From contig OZ253937.1 of assembly GCA_965267185.1 (NCBI GenBank), positions 3,596,001-3,660,000 of the forward strand: a stretch of DNA of 64,000 nucleotides, in the 5' to 3' direction. Positions 9,098 to 17,771 of this stretch are shown piece after piece. The translations under genes were made by a program, and so were the position numbers. The notes under the pieces are model-generated. The model was given only the letters and a program-made list of their open reading frames with translations. It did no database searches and had not been told where the DNA came from. Within the stretch, counting starts at the first letter, position 1. Each line of letters starts with the position of its first letter. The DNA comes from G965267185 sp965267185. Lineage in GTDB: Bacteria; Pseudomonadota; Alphaproteobacteria; UBA6615.

Positions 9098-10114
9098 CTA
9101 GAAGACCGTCGCGGCGCCGCTGCCTAGCGAGCCGAGAAACAGCGTAGTCCCGAGCGCCATGATAAGCCCGCCACCGGCCAGCGCGACCACTTGACCGGCG
9201 GTTTGGACGATACGCCCGTCCGAGCGCACCAGCATTTGCGCGGCTTTCCGGAAGTAGAGGGTCGATGCGGCCAGTACTGAAACGGTCGAGGCTGTTCCGA
9301 TCGCGATGGCAAATACGGCGCCTATTCCGGCCATCCGCAGTCCCATCGCCTCGGCGATGAGGAGCACAAGAACCGCGCCGCTACAGGGCCGGATCCCGAT
9401 GGATGCCACGATCGGCACGGCGTTGCGCCACGATTTCACTCCACGAAGCTGTTCTTCGTTCGGACCGTGGCTGCTACAGCACGCCGCATCGGTGTGGCTG
9501 TGAGAAGCGAACTCGACATTACCAGCGGGCTGCATAGACCGGCGAATGGAGAGTATCGCGCGCACAACAAGCCACGCGCCGAGGAGGGCCACCAGCGCGA
9601 AACTGGCGCTTTCCAATGGACCCACCGCGTCACGAGTTTCCCGCATCGCAAATCCCACGATATGTACCAGGCCCAAGACAAGGACGATCGCCGTTAAGCC
9701 TTGAACAAGCGACGACAGCCATGCGAGCCCAAGCCCGCGTCGCAGGTCGCTCGGGTGGGTCAGCAGGTAGGTGGCGATAACGGCCTTGCCGTGGCCGGGC
9801 CCGGCGGCGTGAAAAACGCCGTACAGGAAGCTCACAACGATCAGACCCCACGCGGCGGCGAGCGAGTTTTCGGCGCGTAGGGTTCGCACCGCCGCCGCCA
9901 ATTCGTTGGTGAACGCCCGTTGCTGGCTTTGCACGTATGTTAGGGCATCGCTCCAGCCCTGCGACAGCGCCGTGGTAACCGCGAAACTGTTGCCCGACGA
10001 CTCTTGGCCAGCCGCTGGCGCAAAACTAGCGAGCACAAAAAGCAAGGCGAGCGTTGTTGCGGCGGGTAACCGGCCGCCCGAGCTGAAACGTTTATCGTCG
10101 CTGGCTATTCGCAC
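9098..10114 (-). CDS. NicO-family nickel/cobalt transporter
   Basis: A 338-residue inner-membrane protein with a cleavable-looking N-terminus and about six membrane segments. The NicO signature GVFHAAGPGHGKAVI and the second motif GIRPCSGAVLVLL are both present. A His/Cys-rich cytoplasmic-type loop (SHSHTDAACCSSHG) between them is a probable metal-binding site. RcnA-type members export Ni and Co, while others import them. The start overlaps the DUF1007 gene by 10 bases, forming the common DUF1007-NicO pair. The direction of transport and the metal are not decided by the sequence. Confidence 0.9.
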   Translation of the reverse strand: MRIASDDKRFSSGGRLPAATTLALLFVLASFAPAAGQESSGNSFAVTTALSQGWSDALTYVQSQQRAFTNELAAAVRTLRAENSLAAAWGLIVVSFLYGVFHAAGPGHGKAVIATYLLTHPSDLRRGLGLAWLSSLVQGLTAIVLVLGLVHIVGFAMRETRDAVGPLESASFALVALLGAWLVVRAILSIRRSMQPAGNVEFASHSHTDAACCSSHGPNEEQLRGVKSWRNAVPIVASIGIRPCSGAVLVLLIAEAMGLRMAGIGAVFAIAIGTASTVSVLAASTLYFRKAAQMLVRSDGRIVQTAGQVVALAGGGLIMALGTTLFLGSLGSGAATVF

Positions 10115-10770
10115 ACTACGGATACTTGTTCGGCGAATAGAACACCGAGTCCGTCGCCGGCGCTTTCGGTCTTATCGAGAGAGTTGGCGAGTGAAACGGT
10201 TTCGAAGTCCGGGTTGGGTTCTTTGATGGCGTAGCGGCAGTCGGGTCTCGCGTCAGGTTCGAGCACGACCGGTGTGTTCGTTACGTGGAGAAATGAGATG
10301 TAATACTGTGGGTCGTAGACGGCGTAGGAAAAAGCCTGCATGAGTGGATCGACGGATTTTTCCAGAGGGACGATGAAGTCGAGCGTGATCCGGCCATTTT
10401 TGACCGTGCTCTCGAACTGGGTGACATCGCCGTAGTCGGGCTGCTCACCGGCGACCTCGATGAACGTAAAGTAAGAATGGCTCTTCAAGTTTTCGATATT
10501 TTGCTGCGCCAGTGAGCTCAGTTGGGCTGGCGTTAATTCGCCACTCTCGCCCCCCAATTCCTCGATGAGGAACAGGCTGTAGAGTTCGTCGAACTTCCAA
10601 TGCACTTGCAAGGCTTCGATATTGCCCGCGTCGTCGAACAAAACGGCGGTGCGCATATCGATCCAAACATGGGGGTGCGCATGTCCAGACGGGTTAATGA
10701 GCACCATCGCCGCGAAAATACCCAACGCCGACAGTAGCCTCTTGGGTCGAAAAATCATCCGGGGCCTCAA
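10105..10770 (-). CDS. DUF1007-family periplasmic protein, partner of NicO transporter
   Basis: A 221-residue protein with an N-terminal signal segment (RLLSALGIFAAMVLINPSGHA) followed immediately by HPHVWID, the DUF1007 hallmark whose His residues suggest metal binding. Conserved acidic and aromatic residues follow (VHWKFDELYSLFLIEELGG). DUF1007 genes commonly precede NicO-type transporters and are thought to deliver or sense metal in the periplasm. Here it is the first gene of a two-gene operon, with a candidate promoter just upstream. Confidence 0.85.
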   Translation of the reverse strand: MRPRMIFRPKRLLSALGIFAAMVLINPSGHAHPHVWIDMRTAVLFDDAGNIEALQVHWKFDELYSLFLIEELGGESGELTPAQLSSLAQQNIENLKSHSYFTFIEVAGEQPDYGDVTQFESTVKNGRITLDFIVPLEKSVDPLMQAFSYAVYDPQYYISFLHVTNTPVVLEPDARPDCRYAIKEPNPDFETVSLANSLDKTESAGDGLGVLFAEQVSVVCE

Positions 10771-11166
10771 TTGGCTATATATTCAAGGACTTATGTGCGA
10801 ACGCGCAACATGTCAAATCACGTCTACTGTAAAGCGCAGTGTTGTAGCAAATACTAAAGGATTGGATGTTTTGAATATTTCGTCTTGGCTCCGCACGCGC
10901 CTCTTAGGCTCAATCGAATGGCCGGTTTCAGGCGATGGTGCGGGTTTAACGAATTGATTTACTTGACATATTGGCTGGGAAGGCCCATGTGTCGGCGATA
11001 GATTTTTCTCGCGATTGCGCGAAGCGCCGCCGATAGGCGGCGCCACGTCCTGGGAATAACAATCAAAAAACATCCCGTCTCGGCCGCGCCCGAGGCAGGG
11101 CGAAACGCCAGGGTAGGGCGGTGTCCAGTACATCGGCTACGATATCTGGCGCATAAGGATATCCAA
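10771..11166. other. 396-base divergent intergenic region between DUF1007 and rhlE-like gene
   Basis: Besides the promoter at 10788-10816 this region holds a perfect 8-bp hairpin with loop GATA at 11024-11043 (GCGCCGCC/GGCGGCGC), preceded by a smaller stem (TCGCG/CGCGA). Neither has a T-tract. They would lie in the 5' leader of the RNA helicase gene, whose leaders are often structured. A TTGACA at 10973 has no matching -10. I found no known riboswitch. Confidence 0.4.
10788..10816 (-). promoter_or_regulatory. candidate sigma-70 promoter of the DUF1007-NicO operon
   Basis: Minus-strand TTGACA (10811-10816) is followed after 17 bases by TAAGTC (10788-10793), placing transcription start close to the ATG at 10770. 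The -35 is perfect and the -10 is weak. Confidence 0.35.
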
Positions 11167-12438
11167 GTGAGTATTAGTAACTTCTCGGAGCTCGGCCTGG
11201 CCGATCCGATCCAGCGTGCGTTGAAAAACAGAAACCACGTTACCCCGACGCCGATCCAGGCGCGGGCCATCCCCAAACTTCTCACCGGCAGAGATATGCT
11301 AGGCATCGCTCAGACCGGTACCGGCAAGACAGCAGCCTTTGCGCTGCCGATTCTCCACCTGCTGTCTCGCAGACGCGTCAAGAAAGGCCCGCGCAGCCCG
11401 CGCGCCCTCGTTCTGGCGCCGACCCGCGAGCTGGCGATACAGATCGGCGAAGAGTTTCGCGCTTACAGCAAGCATCTACATTTGCGCCAAACTGTAATTT
11501 TCGGCGGCGTCGGCCAGAGGCCACAGGTCGATGCGTTGTCGCGCGGTGTCGATATTGTCATCGCGACCCCCGGCCGCCTACTCGACCTCATGAACCAACG
11601 GCAACTGCGGCTCGATACGATCGAGTTTTTTGTCCTCGACGAGGCCGACCGGATGCTCGATATGGGCTTCATCCGCGACATCCGGAAAGTCATCGCAGCT
11701 TTGCCAAAGGCACGTCAGTCGTTGCTGTTTTCCGCCACCATGCCGGGCACCATCGCACGTCTTGCGGGCGAAATTCTGACCGACCCGATTCGTGTCGAGG
11801 TCGCACCCCAGGCGACACCGGTCGAGCGTATCGAGCAAAGCGTCTACCACGCCGCCGCCGCTGAGAAAGTAGCGTTGCTTGGCGACGTTCTGGACGATGC
11901 TGCACTGTCGCGTGTGCTCGTGTTTACACGCACCAAGCATCGCGCCAACCGTGTCGCCGATCAGCTTGGCAAACGCGGCATCACCGCCGATGCGATCCAT
12001 GGCAACAAGTCCCAGAGCGCCCGTCAGACGGCACTTAAGCGTTTCCGGGCCGGTAACGTGCGTGTCCTGGTGGCAACCGATATCGCCGCCCGGGGTATCG
12101 ATGTTGACGGCGTGACCCACGTCATCAATTACGAGCTCCCCAATGAGCCGGAAAACTATGTCCACCGTATTGGGCGTACTGCTCGGGCGGGTGCTTACGG
12201 GGTCGCGGTTTCGTTCTGCGATCCGGCGGAGCGCGCCTATTTGCGCGATATCGAACGCTTGATCGGGAACCGGTTGAGGGTGGTCGGCGACGAGCCGTCG
12301 GCGCCAGCGCGCGAAAAGCCAGGTAAGGCCAAGAAGTCCCGCGGTGGGTCGTGGCGCAAGCGAAGCCGGCCGCAGACAGCGTCCCGCCATCGCAAGCGGC
12401 CGTCGAACCGCCGCGCGGTAGCGCAAGCAAGCAGCTAA
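11167..12438 (+). CDS. DEAD-box RNA helicase, RhlE-like
   Basis: A 423-residue ATP-dependent RNA helicase. Its motifs are the Q motif (PTPIQARAIP), Walker A AQTGTGKT, DEAD in VLDEADRMLDMGF, SAT in LLFSATMPG, and motif VI HRIGRTARAG. The C-terminal 50 residues are very basic (KPGKAKKSRGGSWRKR), typical of RhlE-group tails that bind rRNA. Likely roles are ribosome assembly or mRNA turnover, often in the cold. The GTG start has AAGGA 8 bases upstream. The gene converges with purK, and their ends overlap by 4 bases. Confidence 0.92.
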   Translation: MSISNFSELGLADPIQRALKNRNHVTPTPIQARAIPKLLTGRDMLGIAQTGTGKTAAFALPILHLLSRRRVKKGPRSPRALVLAPTRELAIQIGEEFRAYSKHLHLRQTVIFGGVGQRPQVDALSRGVDIVIATPGRLLDLMNQRQLRLDTIEFFVLDEADRMLDMGFIRDIRKVIAALPKARQSLLFSATMPGTIARLAGEILTDPIRVEVAPQATPVERIEQSVYHAAAAEKVALLGDVLDDAALSRVLVFTRTKHRANRVADQLGKRGITADAIHGNKSQSARQTALKRFRAGNVRVLVATDIAARGIDVDGVTHVINYELPNEPENYVHRIGRTARAGAYGVAVSFCDPAERAYLRDIERLIGNRLRVVGDEPSAPAREKPGKAKKSRGGSWRKRSRPQTASRHRKRPSNRRAVAQASS

Positions 12439-13553
12439 GGGCGTTCCCGCGGTCTAACCCAGGTCACGTGGCCCATTTTTCGACCAGGCCGTGTCTCTGT
12501 CTTGCCGTAGAGATGTAGGCGCGCGTCCGGGTCGGCGATATAGCGTTGCCAGTCGTCGGCGTCGTGGCCGATGAGATTTTTCATCGTCGCGTCGGCGTAG
12601 CGCTCGGTCGAGCCGAGCGGGAGGCCGCACGCTATGCGCACGGCCTGCTCGAATTGACTGACAGAGCAGGCGTCAAGGGTCCAGTGTCCGGAGTTATGGG
12701 GCCGCGGCGCGATCTCGTTGACCAAGACGCCGCCATCCAGGGTCACGAACATTTCGACTGCCAGAAGACCGACGATCTGGAGTTCGCTTGCCAGTTTTCT
12801 GGCGATGTCGGTTGCGGCCACGGCGACGTCATCGGACACTGGAGCAGGCGCAATGGTTTCATCGAGAATATAGTTGGCGTGCCGGTTTTCGACCGGCACA
12901 TAGGTCACCACCGCGCCGTCTTGACCCCGCGCGGCAATCACCGAGATTTCCCGTTCGAAATCGACAAAACCCTCCAGAATTGCGCCGCCGGTCGCCGGAC
13001 CCGCGCCGGATTGCGTCCAGGCGTCGCCCAGATCGGTTTCCGGGTCGATGCGCACCTGACCCTTGCCGTCGTAGCCCAAACGTGCGGTTTTCAGGATGGC
13101 GGGAGCGCCGAGTTCGCCGACTGCCTCGGTCAGCTCGGCTGGGCTGGTGACGGCGCGGTACGGCGCGGTCGCGACCCCGGCCGCTGTCACGAAATCCTTT
13201 TCCTTGATCCGGTCCTGGGCCACAGCCAGTGCTTTTGAGCCGGGCCTAACGCTGGTGCGAGCCTCGAGATACTCGACGCCTTCTAGCGGTATGTTCTCGA
13301 ACTCCAGTGTTGCGATGTCGATATCGGCGGCAAAGCGGTCGAGCGCGGCGGTATCGGTGAACGCTCCCAAGGTGGACCGGTCGGCAACTTGGGCTGCGGG
13401 TTCATCGGAAGATTGGCAAAAAACGTGACAGCGATAGCCGAGACGGGCCGCTGCCAACACGATCATCCGGCCGAGCTGGCCGCCACCCAAAATACCGATG
13501 GTTGAGCCGGGCGAGAGCATCGCCGGCGCGCCGCTACCAGATGCAACGCTCAT
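12435..13553 (-). CDS. purK: 5-(carboxyamino)imidazole ribonucleotide synthase
   Basis: An ATP-grasp enzyme that converts AIR, bicarbonate and ATP to N5-CAIR in de novo purine synthesis. The N-terminal IGILGGGQLGRMI dinucleotide-fold motif, LKTARLGYDGKGQ in the ATP-grasp domain and VNEIAPRPHNSGHWT near residue 275 are diagnostic. Its 372 residues are normal for PurK. It overlaps purE by 4 bases (ATGA), so the two are translationally coupled in the usual purEK order. Confidence 0.97.
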   Translation of the reverse strand: MSVASGSGAPAMLSPGSTIGILGGGQLGRMIVLAAARLGYRCHVFCQSSDEPAAQVADRSTLGAFTDTAALDRFAADIDIATLEFENIPLEGVEYLEARTSVRPGSKALAVAQDRIKEKDFVTAAGVATAPYRAVTSPAELTEAVGELGAPAILKTARLGYDGKGQVRIDPETDLGDAWTQSGAGPATGGAILEGFVDFEREISVIAARGQDGAVVTYVPVENRHANYILDETIAPAPVSDDVAVAATDIARKLASELQIVGLLAVEMFVTLDGGVLVNEIAPRPHNSGHWTLDACSVSQFEQAVRIACGLPLGSTERYADATMKNLIGHDADDWQRYIADPDARLHLYGKTETRPGRKMGHVTWVRPRERP

Positions 13554-14041
13554 GCGTCGTCGGACGGGATTTCGGCGACGCCGTCGGTTTGCTGCGTGCG
13601 CCAGTCGTCGAGAGCTTGTGCAACCGAGGCGTCCTCATTTGCAATAATCGCGGCGGCTAACAGCGCGCCGTTGACGGCGCCAGCGCGGCCTATCGCCAGA
13701 GTGCCAACCGGGATGCCGGCCGGCATCTGGACGATCGATAAGAGGCTATCCATGCCGCTGAGGGCCTTGCTTTCGACAGGAACGCCCAGGACGGGGACCG
13801 GTGTCATCGAGGCTGTCATGCCGGGCAGATGAGCAGCGCCGCCGGCGCCGGCAATAATTGCCTTGAGGCCGCGCGAGCGGGCGGATTTGGCATAATCGGC
13901 CAGTCTGTCGGGGGTCCGATGGGCGGAAACGATACGCACTTCGTGCTCGATTCCGAGCGCTTCCAGCGTTTCGGCCGCATGACGCATGGTCTGCCAGTCC
14001 GACTGGCTGCCCATGATGATACCGACAGTTGGGCTCGCCAT
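13550..14041 (-). CDS. purE: N5-carboxyaminoimidazole ribonucleotide mutase
   Basis: Class I PurE, which moves the carboxylate of N5-CAIR to C4 to give CAIR. The GIIMGSQSDWQTM start, SAHRTPDR and AGAGGAAHLPGM motifs include the catalytic Ser and His. It has 163 residues and overlaps purK downstream, so the reaction partners are made together. Confidence 0.97.
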   Translation of the reverse strand: MASPTVGIIMGSQSDWQTMRHAAETLEALGIEHEVRIVSAHRTPDRLADYAKSARSRGLKAIIAGAGGAAHLPGMTASMTPVPVLGVPVESKALSGMDSLLSIVQMPAGIPVGTLAIGRAGAVNGALLAAAIIANEDASVAQALDDWRTQQTDGVAEIPSDDA

Positions 14042-14272
14042 GGTTAATATCTCCAGCGGGGGCGTTCGGGGCGGCGGAAAAGGCGGCGATTATAGGTTTG
14101 CGGGCTCGAAGCGCAAGCTGTGCGCGTCTTTAAGTACCGCCAAGTATTTTACATACAATTGTTGGTATAACGATTTATTAAGTAATTTTCTGCTATATTT
14201 AAGGCCAAATCTGCCTTTTAAATCACTCAAAAGGCGCGATTTATTAGACTTTTCGAAGCGAGGAACGGCCCT
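14042..14272. other. AT-rich promoter region upstream of the diguanylate cyclase
   Basis: The second half of this gap is unusually AT-rich for the window. A TATATT at about 14192 is a -10 candidate without a good -35. CCTTTT and AAAAGG form a small inverted repeat near 14212-14234. No gene is evident. Confidence 0.35.
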
Positions 14273-15025
14273 ATGAAAGTTGGCTCAACGCGGGCAGGAA
14301 GCCCCCGCCCAGTTGTTTCGACAGGTGCCGCTCGCGAAGCCGGCCGCGCCTACGCGGCCCGTGCGACCGCAGATGCCACGGCGGCGGCACCGACGGCGGA
14401 TGTCGCGACGATTGCCGGTATCCCACGCGACGAGCTGACCCCCAAAGTTCGCGACGCCATCGAGCTTCTGATGCACGAAGTGCAGCGCATGCGCCAAGAG
14501 TTGGAGCAGGCGGAAAAGCGGGTCGCCTATCTCGAGAAACTGGCCGACGAAGATTCCTTGGTGCCGGTCGCCAACCGGCGCGCGTTCGTGCGCGAGCTGA
14601 GCCGTATGGCCGCTTACTCCGAACGCTACAGCTCGGTGTCGAGCGTTTTGTATTTCGATATCGACGGCTTCAAAGAAATCAACGATCAGTACGGTCATGC
14701 CGCCGGCGATGCCGCTCTGCAGCACATCGCCGAGATTTTCATGCTCAACGTGCGTGAATCCGACGTTGTCGGCCGCCTCGGCGGCGATGAGTTCGGCGTT
14801 ATTCTCGCCCAGTCTGACGCCGCCGCTGCAGCGGAGAAGGCCGCGATCCTCGCTCAGGCGATCGAAACCACCCCGTTTGTTTGGGAGAACAAAGGCCTCA
14901 AAGTGGGTGTCTCCTACGGAGCCTATACGTTCTCGGGCAAGGAAAATGCCGGTGAAGCGCTCCAGCGCGCCGATCACGCGATGTACAAACAGAAGCAGGT
15001 TCGTGCGGCGGCTGCCGCTCAGTAG
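14273..15025 (+). CDS. GGDEF-domain diguanylate cyclase
   Basis: A 250-residue protein that should make cyclic di-GMP from GTP. The first 60 residues are Ala-rich and lack an obvious sensor domain. A short coiled coil (about 60-92) leads into the GGDEF domain. The active-site GGDEF is intact at 170-174. An RxxD inhibitory I-site (RESD, 161-164) sits exactly five residues before it, so product feedback is likely. No membrane segment is visible, so activation probably comes through the coiled coil or a partner. It is monocistronic, with an AT-rich upstream region. Confidence 0.92.
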   Translation: MKVGSTRAGSPRPVVSTGAAREAGRAYAARATADATAAAPTADVATIAGIPRDELTPKVRDAIELLMHEVQRMRQELEQAEKRVAYLEKLADEDSLVPVANRRAFVRELSRMAAYSERYSSVSSVLYFDIDGFKEINDQYGHAAGDAALQHIAEIFMLNVRESDVVGRLGGDEFGVILAQSDAAAAAEKAAILAQAIETTPFVWENKGLKVGVSYGAYTFSGKENAGEALQRADHAMYKQKQVRAAAAAQ

Positions 15026-15041
15026 GCAGGCGGGCCGGCTG

Positions 15042-15257
15042 TCAGGCGATAATGTCGGGCAGCAAGAGATCCTCCACCCGCGCAATTTCGTCCTTCAATA
15101 CTAGCTTGCGTTTCTTGAGCCGCTGTATTTGCAGTTGGTCGAACGGCACTTCGTTGGAAATTCGTGCGATGACGTCGTCGAGATCGCGGTGCTCGCTCTG
15201 AAGGGCTTCCAGACGCCGGCGCAGATCTTCTCTATCGATTGTGTTGTCACTCGTCAC
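15042..15257 (-). CDS. DUF465 (YdcH-like) small protein
   Basis: A 71-residue helical-hairpin protein with the DUF465 pattern: paired charged helices, then FDQLQIQRLKKRKLVLKDEI. The start codon is GTG. The function is unknown in the family. It is convergent with the diguanylate cyclase and divergent from a second DUF465 gene 225 bases away. Confidence 0.8.
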   Translation of the reverse strand: MTSDNTIDREDLRRRLEALQSEHRDLDDVIARISNEVPFDQLQIQRLKKRKLVLKDEIARVEDLLLPDIIA

Positions 15258-15482
15258 GGCAAGAGCAGTATCCAGCTAGATAGGATCAATTCTCAACAGC
15301 CGCGGTCATTATAGCAAAAGCTGGCGCGAATAGTTCGCTCCATTCTCGCCTTTTTGCGAAAATCCGTTAAAACGCGCGCCGCAATGCTGGGAGACATCGG
15401 GACGCCAGTTGGTTCTTTGCAAATCAGGCGAATCTGAATTAGGATTTGTCTATTACCGCTGATCGAAAAGGAGGCGATGTTG

Positions 15483-15659
15483 GTGTCGATGGAACCGATG
15501 GAACCGAATGTTGAGGATCTGAAGCGTAAACATGCAGATCTAGATACTCAGCTCGGCGAGGAAACACAGCGCCCTCATCCAGACCAACTCATCATTTCGC
15601 ATCTCAAACGGGAAAAACTAAAAGTCAAAGACGCGATCGCCAGCTTGGAAAGCGCGTAA
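15483..15659 (+). CDS. DUF465 (YdcH-like) small protein, second copy
   Basis: About 58 residues, with the same hairpin pattern as its neighbour (DLKRKHADLDTQL, then DQLIISHLKREKLKVKDAI). AAGGAGG at 15468-15474 is only 2 bases from the first ATG (15477) but 8 bases from the GTG at 15483, so the GTG (or the TTG at 15480) is the likelier start. A strong terminator follows the stop. The two copies differ in sequence, so this is an old paralogue pair. Confidence 0.75.
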   Translation: MSMEPMEPNVEDLKRKHADLDTQLGEETQRPHPDQLIISHLKREKLKVKDAIASLESA

Positions 15660-15693
15660 GCTCGATGGCTTTTTCTAGACGATAAAAAAAAGT

Positions 15694-15719
15694 GGGCGGC
15701 CAGTAGGCCGCCCGTTTTT
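15694..15719 (+). terminator. strong rho-independent terminator, probably bidirectional
   Basis: GGGCGGCC (15694-15701) and GGCCGCCC (15706-15713) pair perfectly around AGTA, followed by GTTTTT. A run of A's before the stem gives a T-tract on the other strand, so it may serve both the DUF465 gene and the convergent acyl-CoA ligase gene. Confidence 0.9.
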
Positions 15720-15757
15720 GTTTCTAGGTTCTTGTTTTTACCAGACCGGCCGAAGCG

Positions 15758-17404
15758 TTATTCGGCTGCCGCCTCCGCGTTCGCTAATTCGTTGGCTTGC
15801 TCGCGCAGTACGAATTTCTGAATTTTGCCGGTCGACGTTTTGGGTAAAGCGCCGAAAACGATGTGACGCGGGCATTTGTAGTGAGCCAAGTGATCGCGGC
15901 AATGCTGGATTAGATCGTCCTCGGTCGCATTGGCATCGGGCGCCAGCTCGATGAATGCGCATGGCGTTTCGCCCCACTTTTCATCCGGCCGCGCGACCAC
16001 CGCCGCGGCCGATACGGCGGGGTGTTTGTACAACGCGTCTTCCACCTCGATCGACGAAATATTTTCCCCGCCCGAGATGATGATATCCTTCGAGCGGTCC
16101 TTGAGCTCGATGTAGTTGTCCGGGTGCCATACGCCGAGATCGCCGGTATGGAACCAGCCGCCGGCAAAGGCGTCATCGGTGGCCTGGGGGTTTTTCAAGT
16201 AGCCCTTCATCGTGACATTGCCGCGGGTAAACACTTCGCCCATGGTCTCGCCATCTCGCGGGACCGGGGCCAATGTTTGCGGATCGCCCACCATGACGTC
16301 TTCGAGCACTTCGTAGGGCACGCCCTGGCGCGATTGTAGCTGTGCCTGCTCGTCGGCTGGCAGATCGTCCCATTCGTCTTGCCAGGCACAGATAATTGCC
16401 GGGCCGTAGATCTCGGTCAGACCGTAAACATGGGTCACCCGGATCCCCTGTTCGGCCATCCGCGCGAGAACGGCGGCCGGCGGCGGCGCGGCTGCCGTCA
16501 TGAATTCGACGTCTTGGTCGAATGCTTGCCGGTCTTCCTCGCCGGCGTTGACGATCATCTGCATGACGATCGGTGCGCCGCACAGGTGGGTAACGCCGTG
16601 GTCCGCAAAGGCGGCATAGATCGTCTTCGCTTCTACCCGCCGCAGGCAAACATTGATGCCGGCCACCAAGGCAGTACCCCAGGTGAAGCACCAGCCATTG
16701 CAGTGGAACATCGGCAGCGTCCACAGATAAACCGGTTGGCCGGTGGCGCCCCAGGTGAAAACGTTGCCCATGGCGTTCAGGTAGGCACCGCGATGATGAT
16801 AGACGACGCCCTTCGGGTTGCCGGTGGTGCCGGACGTGTAGTTCAAGGCAATAGCCCGCCACTCGTCGTCGGGCAGCTCCCAATCGAACGCAGCGTCGCC
16901 GCCGGCAATGAAGGTCTCGTAGTCGGTTTCGCCGAGCTGCTCGCCACCTGGTCCTTCGGAATCGCAGATGTCGATGACGAGCGGTTTGTTTTTCACCAGA
17001 CCGAGAGCTTCCTTGATGACCGGTGCAAACTCGGTATCGGTCAGCAAAATTTTGGCTTCGCCATGGTCGAGAATGAAGGCGATGGTTGCGGCGTCCAAGC
17101 GGGTGTTGAGAGCGTTGATGACGCCGCCGGTCATCGGGATGCCGAAATGGGCCTCCAGCATTTCGGGGATGTTGGGTGCCATGACGGCCACGCAGTCGCC
17201 AATGCCGATACCGCGCTGCGACAGTGCCGAGGCAAGCTGTTTCGTGCGGGCGTAGGTCTCGGCCCAATTGCGCCGGATCTTGCCGTGTATGACCGCGGGG
17301 CGGTTCGGATAAGTCGCGGCGGTTCGCCGGATGAAGCTGAGCGGCGACAGCGGCGTGTAGTTCGCCGCGTTCTTATCCAGGTTGGTTTCATAGGGGTTTG
17401 TCAT
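15758..17404 (-). CDS. AMP-forming acyl-CoA synthetase (FadD/DmdB-like)
   Basis: A 548-residue ANL-superfamily ligase that activates a carboxylic acid to acyl-AMP and then to acyl-CoA. The core motifs are complete: YTSGTTGNPKG, YGLTE, HTGDLG, the KD in ELKDRSKDIIISGGENIS, and the catalytic lysine in KTSTGKIQK. The substrate pocket cannot be read by eye. This subgroup includes medium-chain acyl-CoA ligases and the methylmercaptopropionate ligase DmdB used in marine DMSP breakdown. It is a single gene, closed by the terminator at 15694-15719. Confidence 0.9.
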   Translation of the reverse strand: MTNPYETNLDKNAANYTPLSPLSFIRRTAATYPNRPAVIHGKIRRNWAETYARTKQLASALSQRGIGIGDCVAVMAPNIPEMLEAHFGIPMTGGVINALNTRLDAATIAFILDHGEAKILLTDTEFAPVIKEALGLVKNKPLVIDICDSEGPGGEQLGETDYETFIAGGDAAFDWELPDDEWRAIALNYTSGTTGNPKGVVYHHRGAYLNAMGNVFTWGATGQPVYLWTLPMFHCNGWCFTWGTALVAGINVCLRRVEAKTIYAAFADHGVTHLCGAPIVMQMIVNAGEEDRQAFDQDVEFMTAAAPPPAAVLARMAEQGIRVTHVYGLTEIYGPAIICAWQDEWDDLPADEQAQLQSRQGVPYEVLEDVMVGDPQTLAPVPRDGETMGEVFTRGNVTMKGYLKNPQATDDAFAGGWFHTGDLGVWHPDNYIELKDRSKDIIISGGENISSIEVEDALYKHPAVSAAAVVARPDEKWGETPCAFIELAPDANATEDDLIQHCRDHLAHYKCPRHIVFGALPKTSTGKIQKFVLREQANELANAEAAAE

Positions 17405-17447
17405 CTGCCTCTTCCCGCCTCTAGGTCACTACGCCCGGTGAACACGG

Positions 17448-17645
17448 TTATTTTTTGAACAGTGAATCTGCATCGCCCCGTATCGCTTCGCGGTTTCGAA
17501 TTTCGGCTTCGGTGCGCAAGATTTCCTGTTTTGCGTGCTCGATATATTCCTTCATTTCCTCGATGGATAGGGCTTCGATGTTTAGCGGCTCAAATCCTTT
17601 TTTGGTCGCGGGGTGTTGTGGTTCGAGATCGTCTTCAAAGCTCAT
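17448..17645 (-). CDS. DUF1192 small protein
   Basis: A 65-residue acidic helical protein whose central pattern (LSIEEMKEYIEHAKQEILR) and Asp-Ala-rich end ending in LFKK match DUF1192, an alphaproteobacterial family of unknown function. It lies directly upstream of the acyl-CoA ligase on the same strand, and is divergent from a quinone oxidoreductase. Confidence 0.8.
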   Translation of the reverse strand: MSFEDDLEPQHPATKKGFEPLNIEALSIEEMKEYIEHAKQEILRTEAEIRNREAIRGDADSLFKK

Positions 17646-17771
17646 CCTTGCCGCTCCAAAGCTGATAGTAGCGTTGCCGTTGTGCCTAAAGTTTGACCTG
17701 CCTAAAGTGCGCCCGCAAGGCCCTAGATGTTGTTCTGGAGGCCGCCGATCGGAATTCCGGGAGTATGTGAG

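Noticed and set aside
16173..17458. Long overlapping frames on both strands across the acyl-CoA ligase gene
   Set aside because: They are Arg/His-rich shadows of a complete ANL ligase with all motifs.
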